From: an uncultured Prevotellaceae bacterium
GTDB lineage: Bacteria > Bacteroidota > Bacteroidia > Bacteroidales > Bacteroidaceae
DNA: 46,198 nucleotides
NCBI GenBank assembly: GCA_902779745.1
Contig: CACZCT010000006.1
Coordinates: forward strand, 1 to 46,198
Reading direction: 5' to 3'
Shown: positions 13,969-23,900 of the stretch, piece by piece
How positions within the stretch are numbered: the stretch's first letter is position 1
Layout: each line of letters opens with the position of its first letter
Made by a program: the position numbers and the translations under genes
The notes under the pieces: generated by a model
The model's database searches: none
Told to the model about the DNA's origin: nothing
What the model saw: the letters and a program-made list of their open reading frames with translations, nothing else

Positions 13969-15972
13969 TTATGTTGTGTATTGTTCGATGAACTGGTCTT
14001 CGGAGATAATCGGGATACCCAGTTGTTGGGCTTTCTGATTCTTGCCGGAAGTCGAGGTCACATCGTTGTTAATCAGGAAACTCGTGGAACCGCTGACGGC
14101 AGAGGCTACCTTGCCGCCCTGCGACTCGATGTAGGCTTTCAGCTCATTGCGGTTCTTGTAGTGGTGGACATCGCCCGTGATGACGAAGGTGAGTCCTTCA
14201 CATCGACTGCCTGTCGGCTCGTTGGAAGCCTGTGTGACCGTGATCTTCTCACGCAGATGCTGGTAACGCTGTCTGTTATGTTTGTCGCGGAACCAGTTGA
14301 CGAAGGAGGCAGACTTCTCGGGACCGATACCGTCGATATGGGCGAATACCTCGGAAGCCTCACGATAAGGCTCGAACAAGTCACCTGTCTCTTTCGTTGC
14401 TTCTTTGACAAGTTCATCAAGTGGGTAGGCACCTAACAGCCGTTTGCAGACATCCATGCCGCACAAAGGGATGTTCAGGGCATAGAGCAGACGGTGTGCC
14501 TCCACATTTGCGGAACGCTCGATGCTGCGGATGATATTGGAGGCAGACTTCTCACCGAAGCCCTCCATCTGGGCAAGTTCACGGATGTGACGGCGCAGGT
14601 CGTAGAGGTCGGCATACTCGCTGACCCAGCCGAGGTTGATGAACTTTGAGAGTGTCTGTTCAGAGATGCCGTCGATGTTCATGCCCTCCTTCGACACGAA
14701 GCGGGCGAACTTCTTCAGTTGTTTGGCAGGACACTCCGTATTGGTACAGTGTAGTGTCTTCGTGCCGCTTGCTTCACTGATGCTTATCTTCGTTGCCGCA
14801 TGGCAGACAGGACACTCATGGGGAATCTCCAAGGCTCCTTCCGTTCGGATGACCTTGATGACTTTCGGGATAATCTTGTTGGCCTTGATGACACTGATCT
14901 CCGTACCTTCACCCCCGATACCCAGACGCTCACACTCGCTGATATTACAGAGCGAGGCGCGTTTGACGGTGGTGCCCTCCAACTCTACGGGACGGAAGAC
15001 GGCAACAGGGGAGATAGTACTGGCGGCACACGACCATTCTATCTGTTGTAAGACCGTGTCGGCAGACTCGTCCTGCCACTTGAAGGCAAGTCCTGCCTTG
15101 GTGGCATGATGTCCCGTGATACTGCCCGTCTGGGCATATTCCGTATCGTCATAACAGACGACCAGTCCGTCGACAGGGAAAGGATTCTGCTTGCTGGTGA
15201 CTTTTTGGGTGAAAACGTTGATAACGCTTTCCACAGAACGCTGGTCGGGATGCTCCACCCGTTCATACTCCACCGTCTTGAAGCCTTGGTGCTCCAGCCA
15301 GTTCATGCGTTCGCCCCACGAGGTGATATCCTCGTCGGTATGTACCAAGGTAAAGGGAATCCATTGGATATGCCGCTGTTTCACTTCCTCTACGTCCTTT
15401 AAGGTCAGCGATCCAGAGGCAAGATTACGGGGATTGGCATAGTCTTCGCCACTCTCAATGAGAAAGCGTTCGAAGTCGTCATAGCTGATAACAGCCTCGC
15501 CACGGATGACGGTATGTCCTTTATCCTCAATTTGTTGCGGAATACCATTAATGGCTTTGGCAAGGTGTGTGATGTTCGTACCGATATGTCCGTTGCCTCG
15601 TGTCACCACCTTCGTCAACGTTCCGTTGTCATAGGTGACGACCAAGGTGAGACCATCTAGTTTCCAGGATATCCAGATGGGCAGTCCTTCCGCCCATTTC
15701 ACCAGTTCGGCAGCCTGCTTCGTCTTGGCAAGGGAGAGGGCGGCAAACTCATGTTCCTCCTTCTGTCCGGTGAGAGTGTCCTCGGAAACCTTCTGTGTTG
15801 GAGAGTCGGGCAGGGTAGTCCCCGTCTCCTGTTCCAGTCGCTTGAGTTCGTCGAAACGGGCATCCCACTCATAGTCGGTCATGCGTTCGCCCCGTCCGTT
15901 ATAGTAGGCATCGGAAGCCTCGTTCAGTTCCCTGACGAGTTGTTCCATCCGTATTATCTTGTCCTCAGCCAT
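13969..15972 (-). CDS. ligA: divergent NAD-dependent DNA ligase (LigA-like)
   Basis: A 667-residue protein with the full LigA domain order: Ia domain, nucleotidyltransferase, OB-fold, four-Cys zinc finger (CPVC plus CTNTEC near 390-410), HhH repeats and a BRCT domain (about 590-667). The nucleophile Lys104 is present in KLDG, as are RGE (158-160) and NPRN (181-183). But several residues described as important in E. coli LigA differ by alignment: Glu113 is Ser102, Lys290 is Cys273 (VDGLVVC instead of DGVVIK), Arg208 is Thr190, Tyr35 is Trp36, His23 is Tyr24, and the RGDG loop is RGNG. This suggests a specialised or weakened paralogue, with the housekeeping ligase elsewhere; not testable here. 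First gene of a two-gene operon with comEC. Confidence 0.85.
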   Translation of the reverse strand: MAEDKIIRMEQLVRELNEASDAYYNGRGERMTDYEWDARFDELKRLEQETGTTLPDSPTQKVSEDTLTGQKEEHEFAALSLAKTKQAAELVKWAEGLPIWISWKLDGLTLVVTYDNGTLTKVVTRGNGHIGTNITHLAKAINGIPQQIEDKGHTVIRGEAVISYDDFERFLIESGEDYANPRNLASGSLTLKDVEEVKQRHIQWIPFTLVHTDEDITSWGERMNWLEHQGFKTVEYERVEHPDQRSVESVINVFTQKVTSKQNPFPVDGLVVCYDDTEYAQTGSITGHHATKAGLAFKWQDESADTVLQQIEWSCAASTISPVAVFRPVELEGTTVKRASLCNISECERLGIGGEGTEISVIKANKIIPKVIKVIRTEGALEIPHECPVCHAATKISISEASGTKTLHCTNTECPAKQLKKFARFVSKEGMNIDGISEQTLSKFINLGWVSEYADLYDLRRHIRELAQMEGFGEKSASNIIRSIERSANVEAHRLLYALNIPLCGMDVCKRLLGAYPLDELVKEATKETGDLFEPYREASEVFAHIDGIGPEKSASFVNWFRDKHNRQRYQHLREKITVTQASNEPTGSRCEGLTFVITGDVHHYKNRNELKAYIESQGGKVASAVSGSTSFLINNDVTSTSGKNQKAQQLGIPIISEDQFIEQYTT

Positions 15973-15992
15973 TGATTTTGTATTTATGTCTG

Positions 15993-16023
15993 CGAAATTA
16001 CAAAAAAAATGGGATATGGCAAA
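15993..16023 (-). promoter_or_regulatory. promoter of the ligA-like-comEC operon
   Basis: Minus strand TTTG (16020-16023), 19 bases, TAATTTCG (15993-16000), a variant of TAnnTTTG. Transcription should begin near 15989, 17 bases before the ATG. Confidence 0.6.
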
Positions 16024-16028
16024 AATAA

Positions 16029-16060
16029 TTTGGTTTTTCTCTCACTTATTCGTACCTTTG
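16029..16060 (+). promoter_or_regulatory. promoter of the RelA/SpoT-family gene
   Basis: TTTG (16029-16032), exactly 20 bases, TACCTTTG (16053-16060). The ATG at 16068 is only 7 bases after the element, so the mRNA should be leaderless or nearly so. It is back-to-back with the ligA-like promoter. Confidence 0.85.
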
Positions 16061-16067
16061 TCTCCGT

Positions 16068-18284
16068 ATGACAGAAAGATTTGAGTTTACACCACAGGAG
16101 AGAGAGGTAATCCTTTCACTCTATAATTTGATCAAACAGAATATTGGCTCATCGCTTATAGAAGGTGATGAGGAGAAGATACGCCATTATTTGAGTACTT
16201 ATATCGAGCAGAATCATATCCGTCGTGATGTGTTCGGCTTGAATCCCATGCTGCTCAGTTTCCAGACGGCACAGTTGGTTGTGGAGGAGGTTGGACTGAA
16301 GCGAGATGCCGTGTTGGCGGTATTGTTGCATCCCTGTATAGAGGACGGACATCTGACAATCGAGGAGGTAGAAAAGGAGTTCGGAGCGTCTGTCGCCCGT
16401 ATCCTGCACGGTCTCCAGCGCATCCAGGAACTCTATAAAAAGAACCCGGTCATTGAGACGGAGAATTTCCGAAACCTGCTGCTCTCTTTTGCGGAGGATA
16501 TGCGTGTCATTCTGATCATGATTGCCGACCGTGTCAATCTGATGCGTCAGATCCGTGATACGGGGCAAGTGAATGCCAAGCGCGAAGTTAGCGAGGAGGC
16601 TGCCTATCTCTATGCACCTCTTGCTCATAAACTGGGACTCTATAAGTTGAAGTCTGAGTTGGAGGATTTGTCGTTGAAGTACTTGGAGCATGATGCCTAT
16701 TACCATATCAAGGAGAAACTGAGTGAGACGAAGAAGAACCGCGACGCTTATATCGAGCGCTTTATCCAGCCAATCAGTGAGCGTCTGACGGCGGCAGGTC
16801 TGAAGTTCCACATCAAGGGACGCACAAAGTCGATACATTCTATCTGGCAGAAGATGAAGAAACAGAAATGCGACTTCGAGGGTGTCTATGACCTCTTTGC
16901 CATCCGGGTGATAATCGATGCTCCATTGGAGAAGGAGAAGATGGAGTGTTGGCAGGCTTTTGCCATTGTCACGTCGATGTATCAGCCTAATCCGAAGCGT
17001 TTGCGCGACTGGCTGAGTGTTCCGAAGTCGAACGGCTATGAGAGTCTGCACATCACTGTTCTGGGACCGGAGCAGAAATGGGTGGAGGTACAGATCCGTA
17101 CGGAGCGTATGGACGAGATAGCCGAACGAGGCGTTGCCGCCCACTGGCGCTATAAGGGTGTGAAGGGAGAGTCAGGCTTGGACGAGTGGTTGACGAATAT
17201 CCGTTCCATGCTGGAGACCTCTGACGGTCTGGAGGCGATGGACCAGTTTAAGATGGACCTTTACGAGGACGAAGTCTTCGTTTTCACACCGAAGGGTGAC
17301 CTGTATAAGTTCCCCAAGGGGGCAACGGTGCTTGACTTCGCCTATCATATCCATTCGAAGATAGGAAGTGCCTGTACGGGTGCCCGTATTAATAATAAGG
17401 TGGTGTCGCTCCGTCAGGTATTGCAGAGCGGTGACCAGGTGGAGATCATGACTTCCTCCAACCAAAAGCCTCGACAGGAATGGTTGAATATCGTGAAGAC
17501 CTCCCGGGCGAAGTCGAAGGTACGTCTTGCCTTGAAGGAGACCCAGGTAAAGGAGGGACTCTTTGCCAAGGAGACATTGGAGCGTAAGTTCAAGAACCGT
17601 AAGATAGAGCTGGAAGAGTCGACGATGCAGCAACTCATCAAGAAGTTAGGCTTCAAAGAGGTGAGTGACTTCTATCGTCAGATAGCCGACGGTACGCTGG
17701 ATGTGAATGTTGTGATAGACAAATATGTGGAGATACAGCATGACGAACAGCCTGTCACGGGTAATAATGTTGCCCAGACAGCCGCCGACTTCGTCTTAGA
17801 CGACTCTAAAATCTCAACGCTTAATGCTCAACTCTCCGATGACGTTCTCGTTATCGACCAGGGCATGAAGGGTGTCGACTATCAGTTGGCACGGTGTTGC
17901 CAACCCATCTATGGTGACAAGGTATTCGGCTTCGTGACGGTCAGCGGCGGCATCAAGATTCACCGTGAGGACTGTCCGAACGCTCCGGAACTGAAAAAGC
18001 GTTTTGGTTATCGTGTCGTCAAGGCGCGGTGGAGTGGGAAAGGGTCCTCCCAGTATGCCATCACTCTCCGTGTTATCGGCAATGACGACATCGGTATTGT
18101 GAACAACCTCACCAATATCATCTCACGGGATGAGAGACTCGTCCTTCGCAGTATCAACATCGACTCGCACGACGGGCTCTTCAGTGGCAACCTCACCATC
18201 ATGATTGATGACACCTCCCGTTTGGAGGCACTCGTCAAAAAGCTTCGCACCGTGAAGGGTGTGAAGCAGGTGGACAGGATTTAG
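16068..18284 (+). CDS. relA: RelA/SpoT-family (p)ppGpp synthetase with degenerate hydrolase domain
   Basis: A 738-residue long RSH protein that makes the alarmone (p)ppGpp. The HD hydrolase domain (about 35-200) is damaged: the HD pair is His88-Pro89 (LLHPCIEDG), the first metal His is replaced (Ser64 by spacing), and the DRLHNMR motif reads DRVNLMR with Asp154 kept. The synthetase domain looks intact: GRTKSIHSIWQKM, Asp275 in YDLFAIR, RLRD at 311-314 (the basic RxKD-type motif), SNGYESLH and Glu340 in VEVQIRT. TGS (about 405-465), a Cys-containing zinc-finger-like region (CCQPIYGD) and a C-terminal ACT domain follow. Likely a synthetase without hydrolase, with a bifunctional partner elsewhere. 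Residues near 580-590 are encoded by degraded 7-base repeats. Confidence 0.92.
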   Translation: MTERFEFTPQEREVILSLYNLIKQNIGSSLIEGDEEKIRHYLSTYIEQNHIRRDVFGLNPMLLSFQTAQLVVEEVGLKRDAVLAVLLHPCIEDGHLTIEEVEKEFGASVARILHGLQRIQELYKKNPVIETENFRNLLLSFAEDMRVILIMIADRVNLMRQIRDTGQVNAKREVSEEAAYLYAPLAHKLGLYKLKSELEDLSLKYLEHDAYYHIKEKLSETKKNRDAYIERFIQPISERLTAAGLKFHIKGRTKSIHSIWQKMKKQKCDFEGVYDLFAIRVIIDAPLEKEKMECWQAFAIVTSMYQPNPKRLRDWLSVPKSNGYESLHITVLGPEQKWVEVQIRTERMDEIAERGVAAHWRYKGVKGESGLDEWLTNIRSMLETSDGLEAMDQFKMDLYEDEVFVFTPKGDLYKFPKGATVLDFAYHIHSKIGSACTGARINNKVVSLRQVLQSGDQVEIMTSSNQKPRQEWLNIVKTSRAKSKVRLALKETQVKEGLFAKETLERKFKNRKIELEESTMQQLIKKLGFKEVSDFYRQIADGTLDVNVVIDKYVEIQHDEQPVTGNNVAQTAADFVLDDSKISTLNAQLSDDVLVIDQGMKGVDYQLARCCQPIYGDKVFGFVTVSGGIKIHREDCPNAPELKKRFGYRVVKARWSGKGSSQYAITLRVIGNDDIGIVNNLTNIISRDERLVLRSINIDSHDGLFSGNLTIMIDDTSRLEALVKKLRTVKGVKQVDRI
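17806..17833 (+). repeat. degenerate 7-base repeat inside relA
   Basis: Four units CTAAAAT, CTCAACG, CTTAATG, CTCAACT fit a CTnAAnn pattern. They lie in the variable linker between the TGS/helical part and the zinc-finger region of the protein. Weaker than the other copies, so chance is possible. Confidence 0.5.
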
Positions 18285-18327
18285 TTAAATAGAATATCGC
18301 GGCTTTTGACCGCGATATTCTATTTAA
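18285..18327. terminator. bidirectional terminator between relA and the C10 protease gene
   Basis: A perfect 18-base stem (outer TTAAATAGAATATCGCGG) with a 7-base loop, starting right at the relA stop and ending 6 bases before the stop of the convergent protease gene. T-rich on both exits. Confidence 0.88.
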
Positions 18328-18333
18328 TAATAA

Positions 18334-20844
18334 TTACTTAACGTATTTCTTTCCGTTTCGGATATAGATTCCTTTGCGCCCTGTGGTGTTCTCCACACGG
18401 CGACCGGAGAGGTCATAGACGGCAGTGTTGTCCTTCGGATCGTTCTTGACCGTCGTGATACCTGTTGCATCAGTTACTGTCAGTGTACCTGCGACGAAGG
18501 TCAGACTGTAACTTTCAGCTTTTGCCGTTACCGTGACAGGATATTCTCCGGCAGGAGAATCAATATCAGCCTCACAGGAGAATACCGGTTCCTCCACCCA
18601 TACCGGTTCCGTCTCGTCGTTGACCAGTCCGCTGAAGATTAACGAGAAGTCCGGATTGGGCTGTCCCACCTCACGGGTGGCATTCTCGACAGTAGCCGTA
18701 GCATCTGCCTTCTGTACAATCATGTAGCCGTCGAACAACTCCACGTTCTCGTCGGTAATGGTACCGATACTGATCAGAACCGGATACTTACCTGCCGGTG
18801 ATGACTTGGTAGCCTCACAGGTCAGCTCAGGCTCACCGGTGATGGGATCGCCTGATACCTGATAGACGAACTGAGGATTCTCCTCTCCATATTTACGGAT
18901 GGTGTTACGTACCTTGACGCTGGAACCGTATTCTACAATATTGTCGTAGTCATTACCCATGAATGCTTTCCATTGTGCCAGTTGGGTGTATTTGCTCTTG
19001 GTTCCGGCAGGAACATACAACTTGCAGGTATAGACAGATACACCAGTAAAGACATCGGCACCACCCAAGGTAGGTACCTCCTTGCTGACAATACGGATTT
19101 CCTGCAGACCGCTACAGCCGTGCATGGCCTCACGGCCGATGGTTGTCAGGCTAGCAGGCAACACCACTTTCGACAGGCGTGCACAGCCGGCCAATGCACA
19201 TTCGTGCAGTGCCACTATTCCTTTGGCAATGTCCAAGACTCCGCTCTTGACAGGCAATACGGCAATGATCTCTGTCTGGTCGTTGTTCCATACGATGTCG
19301 TCAACAATCACGAATGAGGCATCCTCTGCCAGTGTGCCAATCTCCAGTTCACGGAGTTGTGGGCAGAGAGCTGTGGCGCCCTCGCCCCAACGTTTCAGTC
19401 CGGCAGGCAGCATCAGTTTCTGCAAGTACTTACAATCGTATAAGGCCTTTTTGGGCATCTCGTCGTCTAGGGTAGTCAATATCTTGCCGTTATCAGTCAG
19501 ATAAGGCTCCCCGCCACTGACAATACGGGCCTCTGAGAGATCCAGTTCCTGTAAATAACCGTCCGTCCTTTCACCGTTCTCGTCGACACCAGCCAGGCGG
19601 CGTATCTGGCGCAGGTCAGTAGAGTTGATGTCACCCGTGATCTTCAGTTTGCCGACAGAACCGATCTTGTCATCGCTCAGTATCGTGCTCAGTGTACCAG
19701 CCTCTGTCAGTGTCACATCCTCTTCGGTAAGTTCACGCGGGGCACCCTTGACACCGATAATCATATCTTGCTGCATGTCGAATTGATACCATCCCGGATT
19801 CAGCAGTGCGATGTCGTAGTAGCCGTCGTCGTCACCGCTCCAACCCCAGTTGACATACACCTTACCCTCTTCGTTGTAGCCATGCAGCACGAAGGCATGA
19901 CCACCGCTCGACCAACTAGCACCGCCATAGTATACGGGACCGTTCTCACTCAACTCACGGTAGACGATATCCATCCACTGCGGCTCAGTATAGTCGTCAC
20001 GCTCCAGACACTCGGCATCGGCGAGTCCGAAATAGGTACGCAGACCGGCGGCAGCCTCTGTCGAGTAGGCACCGGAACCAGCTTCTGCATAGCCACCATA
20101 CTCCATGTCTGCAGCAACGCCACAGTCGCGCATCAGTACTGCAACTGCCATTGCCTGTTCATCGTTATAGTTGCCTGCAGTATATTCGTCCAACATGTTG
20201 TTCCAGTCATAGACATGTTCTCCGAAATCTGCGGTTACGGCAGTGCCGGAGATATTATTCTGTGGATAATAGATTGTACGTGTACCGATGCCGCATACGG
20301 GAACCTTAAAGTAGTTCAGTACCTGTGCCATTGCCGTTGCCACACACCCCGTATAGCAACGATCACCACCATTGGAAATCGGACAAAGACGGTTATAGGG
20401 CTCTAACTGGTCCCATAGGGTAGTCATCAGCGGTCCTACCTGTGAGGGATATTTGTTCGGGTCCGGCTTTGTGGTCGTCAGCGTGATATCATGGTCTATC
20501 GCATACTTCACCGCCTCTCCGACAGCCTCGAGCCACCACTTGAAGTTCTCGTTATGACCATCAGAATACTTAGAGGTTGAAACACCCAGCACTTCGGGTA
20601 CGCGGTCGTCGGCGGCAACCACGGCAAAGCCGCCTTGTTCCATGCCGATAATCTGGTATTCCGCAGTGTTCTTCAGGATATTCAGGTCACTAGCCCTACG
20701 CAGTGCCATCTTCTTGATGGCACGCTCTCCATTGATTGCCTTGGCGGCAGCCTCTCTCATCTGTGCCTGTGTACGTGGTGCGGCATTAACAGACAGTGCC
20801 GTCATACACAAAAGTACCCATAATACCAAGCAAATTCTTTTCAT
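18334..20844 (-). CDS. secreted C10 (streptopain-type) cysteine peptidase with T9SS tail
   Basis: An 836-residue secreted protease related to streptopain and periodontain/interpain. The start at 20844 gives the signal peptide KRICLVLWVLLCMTALSVNA; the frame to 20877 runs into the promoter. A propeptide (about 25-130, GFAVVAADDRVPEVLG) precedes the peptidase domain, with Cys167 in YTGCVATAMAQ and His316 in GGHAFVLHGY, plus VNWGWSG. After about residue 370 come leucine-rich BspA-like segments (CARLSKVVLPASLTTIGREA), two MBG-type Ig-like repeats (about 625-780) and a C-terminal segment ending GIYIRNGKKYVK, resembling T9SS type A sorting tails. It probably degrades host or dietary protein outside the cell. 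Single-gene transcript between two strong hairpins. Confidence 0.9.
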   Translation of the reverse strand: MKRICLVLWVLLCMTALSVNAAPRTQAQMREAAAKAINGERAIKKMALRRASDLNILKNTAEYQIIGMEQGGFAVVAADDRVPEVLGVSTSKYSDGHNENFKWWLEAVGEAVKYAIDHDITLTTTKPDPNKYPSQVGPLMTTLWDQLEPYNRLCPISNGGDRCYTGCVATAMAQVLNYFKVPVCGIGTRTIYYPQNNISGTAVTADFGEHVYDWNNMLDEYTAGNYNDEQAMAVAVLMRDCGVAADMEYGGYAEAGSGAYSTEAAAGLRTYFGLADAECLERDDYTEPQWMDIVYRELSENGPVYYGGASWSSGGHAFVLHGYNEEGKVYVNWGWSGDDDGYYDIALLNPGWYQFDMQQDMIIGVKGAPRELTEEDVTLTEAGTLSTILSDDKIGSVGKLKITGDINSTDLRQIRRLAGVDENGERTDGYLQELDLSEARIVSGGEPYLTDNGKILTTLDDEMPKKALYDCKYLQKLMLPAGLKRWGEGATALCPQLRELEIGTLAEDASFVIVDDIVWNNDQTEIIAVLPVKSGVLDIAKGIVALHECALAGCARLSKVVLPASLTTIGREAMHGCSGLQEIRIVSKEVPTLGGADVFTGVSVYTCKLYVPAGTKSKYTQLAQWKAFMGNDYDNIVEYGSSVKVRNTIRKYGEENPQFVYQVSGDPITGEPELTCEATKSSPAGKYPVLISIGTITDENVELFDGYMIVQKADATATVENATREVGQPNPDFSLIFSGLVNDETEPVWVEEPVFSCEADIDSPAGEYPVTVTAKAESYSLTFVAGTLTVTDATGITTVKNDPKDNTAVYDLSGRRVENTTGRKGIYIRNGKKYVK

Positions 20845-20874
20845 CTTTATTATAATAGGTTTAATTTTAGGGCA

Positions 20875-20906
20875 CAAAGGTACGAATAAATGAAAGAATA
20901 TCCAAA
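20875..20906 (-). promoter_or_regulatory. promoter of the C10 peptidase gene
   Basis: Minus strand TTTG (20903-20906), 20 bases, TACCTTTG (20875-20882): perfect consensus. Start of transcription near 20871, about 27 bases before the ATG. Confidence 0.85.
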
Positions 20907-20920
20907 TTTTAAAGAAAAAA

Positions 20921-20954
20921 AAAAGAAAGGTACACCTGAATGTACCTTTCTTTT
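20921..20954 (-). terminator. terminator of the 1512-residue adhesin-like gene
   Basis: Perfect 14-base stem (AAAAGAAAGGTACA and complement) with loop CCTGAA; on the minus strand it runs into a long T tract. It lies 20 bases past the stop at 20974. Confidence 0.88.
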
Positions 20955-20973
20955 ATATAGATGACTGATTATA

Positions 20974-23900
20974 TTACTTAATCAGAACCTTCTTACCGTT
21001 CACGATATAGAGACCCTTCAGACCATCGAAACTCTTAGCCTGACGGCGTACCAGTTTACCATCGATAGCATAGATGTCTACAGGCTTACCGTCTGTTGCA
21101 ATCTGGTTGATGCCGGTGGTAACTTCTACATCAGCGGTAACAGGAGCCGACTCACTACCGTCAGCATAGACGGCTGTCAGACCGAAGGTGCGTGAACCAG
21201 CGGTAATCTGGTCGCCAGGAACAGTGTAAGAGGTCTTGTCGCCCGCTACTGTAGCAATCTTGTTACCCTCGTAGTATACGTTGTACGATACAGCAGAGGC
21301 AGCACGTGATGTAGCAAAAGCAGGTATGTAAGTGACATCGTCAACATTCAGATAGTACATATCTGTTACGTTATAGTGACGGATAGCAATATAACCTGTC
21401 TGACCTGCATAAGCACTCAGGTCAACTTTGTACTCAGTCATTTCACCGGTAGCGATGAACTCATCAGAAACCTTTGTGAAGGCAGACGGGTCAGTAGCGC
21501 TCGTTGTTGATACGTATACTGCAAAGTGCTCAGCAGCATAACTTGGGTCTTGTCCGCAAGCCCAGAAACTGAACTCACCAGCCAATACTGCCAGCGGAGT
21601 AACCAACCAGTTGTCAGGAGTCAGGGCACCTACATTATTGATATAGCTCTGAGAGAAGACACATCCATTACCAGTATGAGTAATAAACTGACCCTGTTCT
21701 CCCTCAACATTCATGTGCGACATCCAGTTATAGCCATCACCGTCAGCATCAATAAGAGTGAAACCACCCAGGTCATCTTCTATCTCGAAGCCCTCAGTTA
21801 CATAGGTGTATTCTGGAATCTCTGGAGCAGTCCATGCCAGATCAACACCATCATTACCCTTGTCGGTAGCCGTGAAGCTTTCAGGAGTTGGAGCGGTAGA
21901 CTTCTTAATGGTAATGATTGTCGTAGCGGTATTGTCATCAGGATTCAGGTCGAGATCATACTCAACGGTAGCCGTCAATGTGACATCACCAGGCTCGTCG
22001 AAGACAGATGTCTCGAAATCAACAGGAATTACGTCCTTGGCAAACGGAGCCAGTTCTTCACTGCCCAGTACGGTAGTCAGCACCTTCTCACCAGCCTTCA
22101 CGGTTACTTTGTAGTTGCTGGCAGGGTTCTCACCCTCATTGATAACGGTAGCAACCACCTTGGCAGTCTTACCTGCAACGACGGAAGCAGGAGCCTCGAT
22201 TTCAGCCTTGAGGTTGTACTGGTAGAGATCCATTACCTTGATGTTGTCGATGAACAACTGATCGTGGTACTCATAGACAGGGTTATCATACTCATCCATA
22301 TCTACTACGATGGCAGGATTCTCAATGTCCGTAGCAATGGCGAAGCGTATGAAGCGTTCACCGTTATGGTCAATCAGAGGAACATTGACGGTGGTGTATT
22401 CTGATGTAACATCAACGCTCTTGATGATCTCCCATTCGCCTTCGTCCTTACTGCCAAGAACCTCAGCGGTAGTAACACCTACACCCTTCATGTCGAATAA
22501 CAAGGTTGGGTTGGCTGCGCCTTTCAGGCTGATCTTGCCAGACGTCAGCATCACTGCACCAGCCTCTTCAACGGTGGTCATCATCAGTGCAGCATCGTCA
22601 CCGTCGGAAGCGTCCGTAACAATGAAGCCTGCTGTATCGTCAGAGCCTTCTACAGCCCAGCTATAACCGGTAACTAAATAACCTTCTCCATCTGTTACGA
22701 AACTCTCACGGAATGGCAGGGTGTATGGAGCACCTACCAACCAGTAGTTATAACCGCCAGCATATTGATCACCGACCTCAGGAAGGCCTTCTTCGTTCTT
22801 GGAAGCCATTACACCGAAGTACTTGTAACCCTGCTCACCCTCGTCAGTAGCATAGTTGAAGGTGCCGGAAGTTTCACCGGTAACAACGCCTAAGATATCG
22901 TCCACTACCAGATATGAGAAAATCCAGTATACCTCAACGTGCATACTTACCACAGCATATTTTACGTTATCTAAGTCCACATAACCACCGTTCACACCGG
23001 TAGCTTCGTTCCATGAGAGACTGATTGTGTTAGCCGTTGTTCCGGTTACCTCGACACCGTCAATCTCATTTAACTCATCCTGACCGACAAAGACACTTAC
23101 CTTCTCTGACTTCAGTCCGTCACCTGCGGCATTGGCAGCAACTAGATAATAGGTATAGCTCTTGCCATCTTCCACATCGGTGTCCTTCCATGTCGTGGCA
23201 GAGCCTACGGCAATATCAGTCAGGGTATTCACCAACACGTTGTCGCGATAGACCTTCACGTCAACCGTACCAGTCAGGTTAGAGCCGTCAACAGCCTTCG
23301 AAGGAGCGGTGAAGGCAAGGTTAGCTTCCAGGGCACCCTGGGCACCGGGCGTAGCAGTGAAGTCGCTGATGGCAGCAGGAGCTTTAGCATCGGCAGAAGC
23401 CTCAATGGTCAAAGAAAGAACTCTCAGGGTAGCCATGTCTGCATCGGAGATGGCATGGACTGCTATAAAGTAGTCACCGTCTTCCGTTACAGAGAACACA
23501 CCTTCGTAGTCTGTTGGCTCGATAACGGCAACGTCAGTAGGCTCAATGACTGTCTGGTTCAGACCGTCCACAGTTGCCTGCTTACCGATTTTCACTTCGA
23601 AACGTTCCGGATAGGATGATATGCCGGCACGGGCACTGACGATGACGTTGTAGTTCTTACCTGCATTCAGCTTGACAGGCACAGAAATCATGTAGTCGTC
23701 AGCAGAGCGTGAACTATTGTAGCTGTAAAAGGCACTTGCATAGGTGGAATTCCAGGCCCATGTCTTGCCGTCTTCGTTAGCATCAATGATCTGGAACAGA
23801 TCCAGTACATCCTCTGTAGAGAAGTCAAAAGTATAAGGAACGTTGACTGCTGTAACAACCATGACTTCTTTTATCGCGCTCTTCTGTCCGGCACCATTGG

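Noticed and set aside
16149..17144. 331-residue minus-strand open frame
   Set aside because: Antisense to relA; it is a by-product of codon bias in a strongly conserved gene.
21526..22404. 292-residue plus-strand frame
   Set aside because: Antisense to the adhesin gene; no start context or family motif.
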